Of a stretch of DNA of 64,000 bases, positions 57,040 to 64,000 are shown piece by piece. The stretch's first letter is position 1. Each line of letters begins with the position of its first letter. The translations under genes and the position numbers were made by a program. Source of the stretch: Theocolax elegans (lineage: Eukaryota; Arthropoda; Insecta; Hymenoptera; Cerocephalidae); NCBI GenBank assembly GCA_026168455.1, contig CM047429.1:4217744-4281743 (forward strand). Reading direction: 5' to 3'. Below the pieces are notes generated by a model, which did no database searches, was not told where the DNA came from, and saw nothing but the letters and a program-made list of their open reading frames with translations.

Positions 57040-57235
57040 GGGGACTCTCTGGCCCTTGGCTTCGGCCCGAGTCCCGTTTAGCCGCTCCCGGAGGCGTTTC
57101 CCTTATTGCAGTCAGGGCAATGGCGACGGAAATACGCAAGCTTATCGCACGCGGAGACAAAGCGAAGGGCTTCAATAAGCGTCACAAAGAGTGGGGGGTA
57201 GTCATTCCACCTCTCTTTCTTACACCGTGTTAAAA
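57040..57235 (-). pseudogene. gag: Gypsy family A gag end, zinc-knuckle remnant
   Basis: The minus strand encodes KLAYFRRHCPDCNKGNASGSG followed by a stop, matching the family A gag C-terminus at 13230-13292. The canonical His position is Tyr. The first Cys pair is out of frame by one base. Similarity stops at about 57160-57235, so the rest of gag and the 5' LTR of this copy are missing. Confidence 0.75.
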
Positions 57236-57286
57236 AGTTACTATAATACTATATAATAAGATGCTTTCATATATATATATATATAT
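57236..57286. repeat. AT-rich junction with (TA)n
   Basis: A short TA repeat (57270-57286) separates the truncated family A copy from the LTR of family C. Confidence 0.8.
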
Positions 57287-58228
57287 TGTAACGGTAAGGT
57301 ATTGTTTACCTTACCGTTTGACGAATTCGATCAACACGAGCAAACAGTATCGTAATGTTCGCATCGGCTCGGGCCGGCGAGATTCGGCTCGGCTCGGTTC
57401 GTCGTGGCTACAAGGGAAAGATTCGCGCACGCACCTGATTAGATAGGTGAGGGGGAGATTCGCGCGCGCTGCGAAAAAGAGAGATCGCCGCCTTCTTACG
57501 CGACCGGTGTGATCCCCCCGCGTCCCACGTTCAGCTTCACCGTGCTGTGTTTTGCCGTGCGTTACGTGTGTGCATTTTGACTGCAGGCCGTTCCTGCATT
57601 TGCAGTGAGTGGTGCAACACCGTGAACCGACCTTCAGCCACACAACCTCGGTGCACGGGTGAACGGACAACCCGTCCTACACCGCAGCGAGAATTAGAGA
57701 GAGAGAGAGAGAGAGAGCAACCGATCGGCTGGTCGTTGCTTACCAACGACTACAGCAGTGTATAAAGTAATTGGTACCACTTCACGCGATCGTGTTTTTA
57801 TTCGCACTTAATAAATAATCGTGTTGCTTTATACCAGTCCCGTTGACTGGGTATATTATTTTAGTTCGCGATATTTTTTCTCCCTCTCTCTACGTTTAAT
57901 ATTAGAATTCAATCCGGTATTCAAGTATTTGAATTTAACCCACGTACGATTCCTTCCGTAATCCTAAGAGCTCGTATATTTCTGGTTGACAAGTGCTCGA
58001 CGCGATATCCCTGTTTCGCGGTCAATTTCAGATTTGCTTTTTACCTGGTTGTTATCTGAAATAGTAACTCGGTTTCAGACTAACACTTAACAGATTTGGT
58101 AGAGCGGACAAGTAACCGCCGCCGCATCGCGCAAAAAATACGTTTATTTAAATACGGTAAGTTTCACCGTACCGCTGAGCAGTCGGCGAGATTAAAATAA
58201 ACATCCGAGCGGCAACCAAACTGTTACA
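57287..58228 (+). repeat. 5' LTR of gypsy family C
   Basis: This 942-bp block starts TGTAACGGTAAGG and ends AAACTGTTACA, directly followed by a TGGCGCCC primer-binding site. It contains a GA microsatellite (57694-57718). A minus-strand fragment of its 3' end is at 15834-16030. The open frames inside are not conserved genes. Confidence 0.9.
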
Positions 58229-58246
58229 TGGCGCCCAATGTAAATT
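58229..58246 (+). promoter_or_regulatory. Primer-binding site of gypsy family C
   Basis: TGGCGCCCAATGTAAAT directly abuts the LTR. It shares TGGCGCCC with family A, so both use a tRNA ending GGGCGCCA. Confidence 0.8.
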
Positions 58247-58816
58247 AATAGATTGGGTTATACGACGCCCAACGTTAATTTCCAAATTGCGCCTACGAGG
58301 CGCACAACGTAAATTTTTAAATTGCGATTTTTTTGTGATACGAGCTGCGCTAGATAGGTGCCAAAATAATTTAGGATTTTATTATAAACAGAAGTGAATC
58401 TAATTTAATTTAATTGATTTTTGTTGCTATCAATTTATTTTAAATTTTTTTTAAGTACGTATGGATTTTACGTGTAGTTTTTTATTATATACTAGTTACG
58501 TTAATTAGTATATTTGTTATTACCGGCAGTTAAATTAATCGGTTTGCGCAATTCTAACCTTTAAATTATTGTATTTAGACAATAATTTATAAGTTTGAAC
58601 CGGATTTTCTTTTATTGTTGTTTAGTTTGGTTAAAAAAAATCCGAGGTCGGTAATAATAATTTTTTTTTTAATTAATTACACGTAAATAATAGTAAATTT
58701 GAATTTTAAAATTAAAATATTGATTGATTCGCCTTGAGGTCTGCAATTTACATATCGAGTCCCTAATTTCGAGTAGGTTAGTCGGAAAATCGACGTTATT
58801 TAATTTTCCGACTTAA

Positions 58817-59484
58817 GAGGACATCGAAGCTAGCATTTTTACCATCAGAGTAACTCTACCTAATGGCACATATTCGCAATTACAGTTTCACACTATTCTT
58901 CGTTATTTGCTGCTAGATTTGAATGAAATTTGCACAGTATATATAAAATGATGCAGAGAATTCGGCTGTGCATCGAAAAGCGGCGAAAATTGAAAGAAAA
59001 ACCTTTCTGATTAGTCTAAAACTGCTAACCCCAACCGCGTACGTTATACGTATGTAGTAAGGATATTCCCCAAGAGGTGGCGCTGTATGGGTGCATCGAT
59101 GTTGGGGTTAGCAGTTTTGGACTAATCAGAAAGGTTTTTCTTTCAATTTTCGCCGCTTTTCGATGCACAGCCCAATTCTCTGCATAATTTTATATATCCT
59201 GTGTAAATTTCATTGAAATCCAGCGGCAAATAACGAAGAATAGTGTGAAACTGTAATTGCGAATATGTGCCGTTAGCAGTTTGAGACTAATCAGAAAGGT
59301 TTTTCTTTCAATTTTCGCCGCTTTTCGATGCACAGCCCAATTCTCTGCATCATTTTATATATCCTGTGCAAATTTCATTGAAATCTAGCAGCAAATAACG
59401 AAGAATAATGTGAAACTGTAATTGCGAATATGTGCCATTAGGTAGAGTTACTCTGATGGTAAAAATGCTAGCTTCGACGTCCTC
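58817..59484. mobile_element. TTAA MITE, GAGGACATCGAAGCTA ends
   Basis: GAGGACATCGAAGCTAGCAT (58817) and ATGCTAGCTTCGACGTCCTC (to 59484) are complements with one mismatch. TTAA flanks both sides (58813-58816 and 59485-59488). Internally, the block ACTAATCAGAAAGGTTTTTC...CGCTTTTCGATGCACAGCCC occurs twice in direct (about 59122 and 59286) and once in inverted orientation (about 58968), so one arm has been partly duplicated. The ends match the nested MITE at 20673. Confidence 0.93.
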
Positions 59485-60045
59485 TTAATAAAAATTGTAA
59501 TACTTGTGCAAGGGTAAAAATTTTTTGTTTTTGAAGTTTGCTTGTTAAATTTATATTTTTAACAACGCGGACCGGCTCTCGAGTTACAATAAAAATTGTA
59601 TTATTTTTTTTTGTGACATTGCGATTGTTAGAGGTCACAGCGGCGTACACATTTAGTTGTTTAGGAATGTATTTCTATTTATTTATCTATTTATTCAATT
59701 ATTTATTTATTTTTAATATATTCAGCGTGCGTTGGTGACCGAGAGCCGGAGTAAATTCGATTATTTCGTATTTAGTCGGATTTAAACAAATTTTTTCTTG
59801 TTTTTATTTTAATTTATTAACAATTCGTGAAATTTCTTTTTACGTTTAATATTGTATGTTTATTTATTTTATAATAAATTAAATTAATCCCGCATTTAAC
59901 ATAGTTAATTTTTTTTTTCTCGATTTGTTTGTAAAATTAATAGTCAAAAAATAATTCTTTAACGCAGTTTTTTATATTAGGCAGGAAAGCAAATTTCAAA
60001 TAGGTGTGCTTAATTTTTTTTCTTGTAATTATAAAGGGAAAAGAA

Positions 60046-60479
60046 GACCGACACGGTGGCGGAGTGGCGGAAGCGCACCTCGGCCGGTCATGAAAGTTAA
60101 GCAGCACCGAGCGCGGTTGGCACTTGGATGGGTGACCGTTCTCGGACTTAGCTTAAATGATCGGTTAGGTGTTATTTCACATTCCACAACGTGAGCGGGA
60201 GGTGTGAGGCATTCGGTTTCGGTGTTAAAGTCTACGCAATGTGACCTTGCCACCCAAACAGAATTGTTCTCGAATACACCGCCCTTCTCGGAGGAGGTTT
60301 TCCTAAATGGCATTTATCCCAACGGGTTTGGCCACAGGTTTTCCCTCTCTCCACGGGCATAACCCCGGGCGAATGCGAGAAGGTGGGGTAAAGAGGGGGT
60401 AAAATTGGAAATGGAATAAAGGTGTAGGGGATACGTAAAAACCTGTAAAAAGGTGTACGTGGAAACTACCAAAAAAAAA
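60046..60479 (+). mobile_element. 5S-rRNA-derived SINE, 16-bp target duplication
   Basis: It is flanked by TATAAAGGGAAAAGAA at 60030-60045 and 60480-60495. The head carries TGGCGGAGTGG (A-box-like), then AAAGTTAAGCAGCACCGAGC and CACTTGGATGGGTGACCG, which match the internal-promoter half of 5S rRNA, including the box C region. A ~330-base body, shared with the minus-strand copy at 33420-33844, ends in a run of A. RNA polymerase III transcription from the 5S-like promoter and mobilisation by a LINE are inferred from the SINE class. It is inserted in the family C leader about 160 bases before gag. Confidence 0.94.
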
Positions 60480-60654
60480 TATAAAGGGAAAAGAATTCAT
60501 TCTTCAACTTAGTGGCCCAATAATTTTACTATTTAAAGCCACCTAATAATTTGAAGTAAAGCATACCTTGCACAGGTGAAGCGAAGAGTGACTCAGATTT
60601 TTTTTCTTTTTTTTTGGTGTAAATTAGCGTAGCGGTAATTTTGTTAAGATTAAA

Positions 60655-62455
60655 ATGGCGGAATCGATGACCACGCAAGTCGATCAGTGGATAGGTACGC
60701 AATCCAGTGAACAGATCCAGGCGCACATGGAGTCGTTAGAGATGCGTACAGATGGCTCTGTGTATAAAAAAGCCGAACGACTCCAACAGTGGCTGTTGGG
60801 TAATTATACGGCTCAAGAGTTCGCAGCCGACACAGACTCAAATGAGGATCGTGTCAGGCGGAACAGGCGGAGGACAGGTTGGTTTAAGTCCATGGCTCCC
60901 CAGAATCCGGAGATTTCGGACCCGGATTCTGACCCAGATGTAGTAGAGGTGCTACAGAGGACTCTCGCTCTAGAAGTAGAAGATACGGACGAGCGAGAGG
61001 AAGATGGGCAGTCGGACACCTCCGACCAAGAAACCGACAAGGAGGAATAGATAACTTTGATATCCGATACTGGCGCTCAGTTCGAGATACCAAAGAATTT
61101 TGCTTCGATGTTAGCGGCGCAAATAAGTAAGTTATCCACCTGGACGGAACGGGTTAAGGAGCTGGAAGTACAGATGCACACCGTCAACAGCAAATTGGAC
61201 TTTCCAAGCGCTGCACAAGCTTCCAGCACAAACAAAACCCGGGAGCCAACCCAACATGTCCAGTTCCAGGACACCTATACGTGTTACACCCTGGACGAGA
61301 CGGACATCAGACCACAACACGTGCAGGTAGAGCCTGAGGGGTCTCAAGCACCTCATGCAGATGCTGGAGGAGCTTGGGGGAGGGGTGACACATGGAGACC
61401 GAGACAGCCTCCATATTCAAGCTCTCCCTACCCTAATCTGAAGGACTTTTACGAGTCCGGCCAATCAGCGTCGAGATCGGCCGGGACACCGCGCGATGTT
61501 GGTGCGGTGGTTCGTAAGTGGAGAGTCCGATTCTCTGGCGACAAAAGCCACTGTATCGATGCCTTCCTTGCGAGAGTCGAAGATTGTAGGATTCTCGCCA
61601 ACCTCAGCGAGGACGAGGTGTTGCCGTCCTTGTCCGAACTTCTCACTGGTACCGCAGCTACGTGGTACCGAAATGAGAAGGACAAATGGCACTCGTGGCA
61701 AGATTTTGTGAAATCTGCCAAGAAATGGTACGGTATGAGCCAAAGCTTTCAGCAACGGTTCATCGAGGAGACCAATGCTCGGACACAGGGTGAGGATGAG
61801 CCAGCTCAATCGCAATCATGCGAAAACTCAACCCGATCCCGAGCGAGCGTAGGTAAGTGGACCATCTCTAACGTAACATGCTACATCAGCTTCAGCGGTT
61901 GTTTAAGAGAGCTGAAGCCATATCGGTTGAAGATTTATTGGAGCTGGCGATGGACGCCAAGCAAACGCTCGGGCGGGAAAAGTTATATCGACCGCCTCCG
62001 GCAGAGGAAGATTTAATGCTGCCGGAACTTGCTTACAAGGCAAAGTCTAAAAAGCGGCCGACCGCCAAGCCCAAGGTAGCAAGCGTGGCTAAGGTGGTGA
62101 GTGAGTCGAGTCGGGAAGATCCAATTGAACGGCTCACAAAAGTCCTGGAAGAAATCCTTAGGACCATGCGAACGAGTAGCCAGACAGCTGGGGTTACGGT
62201 GGATAAAGATACGCCACCTAGGAAGAAACCCACAAGTCTCCTCGGTTTAGAAGAAGGAGGAAGGAGACACGTAAAAGTCCCGATCGACGGTCATCGAGTG
62301 GTTCATCCTCGAAGCTTGGGGAATTGTCGGATTCAAGAAAGAAGATCAAGAGAAAAGACTTCCCTAAGCCGATCAAGTGCCACACTTGTGGTAAGTTGGG
62401 GTACACCGTTAGGACGTGCCCTGACTGCGCAAAAAACGCGCGGGGAAGCGGTTAG
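60655..62455 (+). pseudogene. gag: Gypsy family C gag (frameshifted)
   Basis: The start at 60655 aligns with the family A start at 9960. It is open to a TAG at 61048-61050, then continues in the same frame to about 61800 with VQFQDTYTCY, GGAWGRGDTW and the capsid block KWRVRFSGDK...FLARVEDCR...VLPSLSELL...TWYRNEKDKW. Small indels near 61800-61880 shift the frame to LFKRAEAISVEDLLELAMDA. A further shift near 62240 leads to a basic region and zinc knuckle CHTCGKLGYTVRTCPDC (about 62380-62430), where the His of CX2CX4HX4C is Tyr. Gag ends with TAG at 62453-62455. Structural protein; this copy is broken. Confidence 0.88.
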
Positions 62456-62808
62456 AGGGGACAACCGCATACCCCAAAGTACAGGGAGTCCCCAAGGAGG
62501 ACAAAGGTCTGACTCCCGATTATCGAGATAGTCCAGCTGCAGTTAAACAGAAAAGGAATGGACTGATTCCTGACAGATCCCAGGAAGTCGGAATGGATCC
62601 GGAGACCAGCGATGTCCTAAAGTTAGTGACATCGAGCACTAGCCGAAGGAGTTATCGTCCTGAAGACGAGACGCGCTGGTGGTGTCAGGTTGACGTAGGT
62701 GGATTCCGGATTCATGCGTTGTTCGATCCAGGTGCATCGACAATCGTAATGGGTCCGAGCGGTTTGCAGTTAGCAACCGCTCTAGGTAGGTCGCTTCTCG
62801 AGTCGCGA
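62456..62808 (+). pseudogene. pol: Gypsy family C pol, protease start, cut at about 62808
   Basis: In the -1 frame relative to gag, open already before the gag stop, the sequence encodes a linker, then RRSYRPEDETRWWCQVDVGG and the protease motif HALFDPGASTIVMGPSG (about 62710-62765). It stays homologous to family A until about 62800 (ALGRSLLES), where an inverted-repeat element begins. RT and integrase of this copy are not in the window. Confidence 0.87.
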
Positions 62809-63956
62809 AAAAAGTTTATAAATTTCAAGAAGAATCTGTTGAAATATTTCATTTATATTAGTTTAACACATTGAATATAGTTATAATTAATAAAAACCTT
62901 TATAGTAAAAGAAAGGGTTGTACGATCAAAAATATTTTATCCATCCAAGAATCTAATTCATCGATGATTAATTACCTTCAAAATGGTGCAAAGTTTGAGT
63001 GCGGCAGAGCATTTCAGACAAAGTTATGGTGTTTTTAGGCAAATTTCTTAAAAAAAGAGAGCAAATGCATTTTATGAAAAAAACAGAGTAACCGTATACT
63101 TGCATTCAAACAACATGGCACTATTATTCTTCAATAATACAAAAATATACTATTTAATGTTAGTTACTGATACTTTCAATCTCTAAGCTGCTTACAAACA
63201 CAAAGCAGTAGGTATAAGCAGTTATACCTGTTATATAATTGGATAAATACCTGAAACTTTTTATAATTCCAATAAATTCAATTATATAACAGGTATAACT
63301 AAAAGTATCAGACTTAAATAACAACTAAATAAAAGTATCAGTAACTAACAATAAATAGTATATTTTAGTAATATTGAGGAATAATAATGCCATATTGTTT
63401 GAATGCAAGTAACGGCTAGTCTGTTTTTTTCATAAAATGCATTTGCTCTCTTTTTTTAAGAAATTTGCCTAAAAACACCATAACTTTGTCTGAAATGCTC
63501 TGCCGCACTCAAACTTTGCACCATTTTGAAGGTAATTAATCATCGATGAATTAGATTCTTGGATGGATAAAATATTTTTGATCGTACAACCCTTTTTTTT
63601 TACTATAAAGGTTTTTATTGATTATAACTATATTCAAAGTTTAAAAATAATATAAATGAAATATTTCAACTGATTCTTCTTGAAATTAATAAACTTTTTC
63701 AAATTTAATGTATATAAGAAAAAATTGTTAGATTTTGAGTTATGTAGTGATAAAAATGGCCAATAAGTCATTTTTTTAAAAAAATTCGATTTTTTGATTG
63801 GTTACAGCTCTGGTACTAATTCAAATTTAGGTCTAAAAATTTAGCTACACTCTATTCAAGTAGTTTTCTACTGATTCCATACATTAAAACAAAATTCTAT
63901 TTTTTACCTGGATCACTTCACATGGAATCTCCCATATATATATATATATATATATC
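62809..63956. mobile_element. Inverted-repeat element truncating family C pol
   Basis: The left arm (62810-63190) pairs with the right arm (63305-63715). Examples are CATCGATGATTAATTACCTT (about 62958) with AAGGTAATTAATCATCGATG (about 63528), and AGAGAGCAAATGCATTTTAT (about 63056) with its complement at about 63433. The right side continues beyond the arm to CACTTCACATGGAATCTCCC, an ending reminiscent of the GGGCTRTTTCACGTC family, next to a TA repeat (63937-63956). No matching left terminus is present, so the left end is truncated or was lost at insertion. Confidence 0.8.
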
Positions 63957-64000
63957 AACTTCAATAAACGTTTTTAATTCAACATTTAAAAGACCAAATA

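Larger units (their letters stand above)
58247..60654 (+). other. Family C leader, enlarged by two insertions
   Basis: This is the untranslated region between the primer-binding site and gag, AT-rich with no coding. It contains a MITE (58817-59484) and a SINE (60046-60479), which account for about 1.1 kb. GGCCCAATAATTTTACTATT near 60513 parallels the family A leader just before gag. Confidence 0.7.

Noticed and set aside
56683..57081. 132-codon plus-strand frame, also found antisense at 13289-13687
   Set aside because: Antisense shadow of the conserved protease region in both family A copies.
60046..60170. A genuine 5S rRNA gene
   Set aside because: Only the 3' two-thirds of 5S resembles the sequence, the head is unrelated, the body is a shared repeat, and target-site duplications prove retroposition.

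Overview
The window looks like a transposon graveyard from an AT-rich arthropod genome. An insect, perhaps a parasitoid hymenopteran, fits best, but this is inferred from the repertoire (P-like, Helitron, R1-like LINE, Penelope-like, Ty3/gypsy, TTAA-duplicating MITEs) and not from any host gene. I see no intact host gene, no rRNA or tRNA gene, no CRISPR and no bacterial-type operon. Nearly every recognisable reading frame belongs to a mobile element, and most carry stops or frameshifts. GC-rich blocks at about 1.8-2.9, 8.0-9.0, 9.9-13.9, 16.7-18.1 and 50.9-62.8 kb are mostly LTR retrotransposon sequence; the AT-rich remainder is DNA-transposon derivatives and satellites.

Left part (0-25 kb): a 45-bp tandem repeat; a diverged LTR-like block (1.77-2.85 kb); a broken Tc1/mariner-type transposase (3.4-4.1 kb); a collapsed R1-like LINE (4.4-5.1 kb); and several inverted-repeat elements (5.5, 6.7, 18.1, 19.4, 20.4 and 23.0 kb). 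A Ty3/gypsy element, here called family A, starts with an LTR at 8010, a primer-binding site and a gag gene. The gag is split by a complete solo LTR (10773-12267, target duplication GGTC). The family A copy ends inside the protease, where a Penelope-like GIY-YIG fragment begins. Minus-strand LINE fragments and a second solo LTR (16951-18126, target duplication AAAT) follow.

Middle part (25-50 kb): a decayed minus-strand Helitron (zinc finger, HUH Rep and PIF1-like helicase, 25.7-30.3 kb). It is followed by a plus-strand, multi-exon P-element/THAP9-like transposase gene (32.3-37.2 kb). Its last exon is found, in matching splice phase, 12.9 kb downstream at 50.1 kb. The enlarged intron holds a long foldback MITE, two arrays of a 59-bp satellite (40.4-43.0 and 46.7-47.8 kb), a separate multi-exon protein-coding relic (43.2-45.9 kb) and a ~200-bp tandem repeat (48.3-49.3 kb). 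A 47-bp direct repeat flanks the whole insert.

Right part (50-64 kb): the end of the P-like gene and a 5'-truncated family A LTR lie in a ~1.8-kb tandem duplication whose junction is indel-rich. Next comes a minus-strand family A pol gene with protease, RT, RNase H and integrase, interrupted by one stop. A second gypsy family (family C, plus strand) then has an LTR at 57287, a leader carrying a TTAA MITE and a 5S-rRNA-derived SINE, a broken gag and the start of pol. Its pol is cut off in the protease by another inverted-repeat element that runs to the window end.
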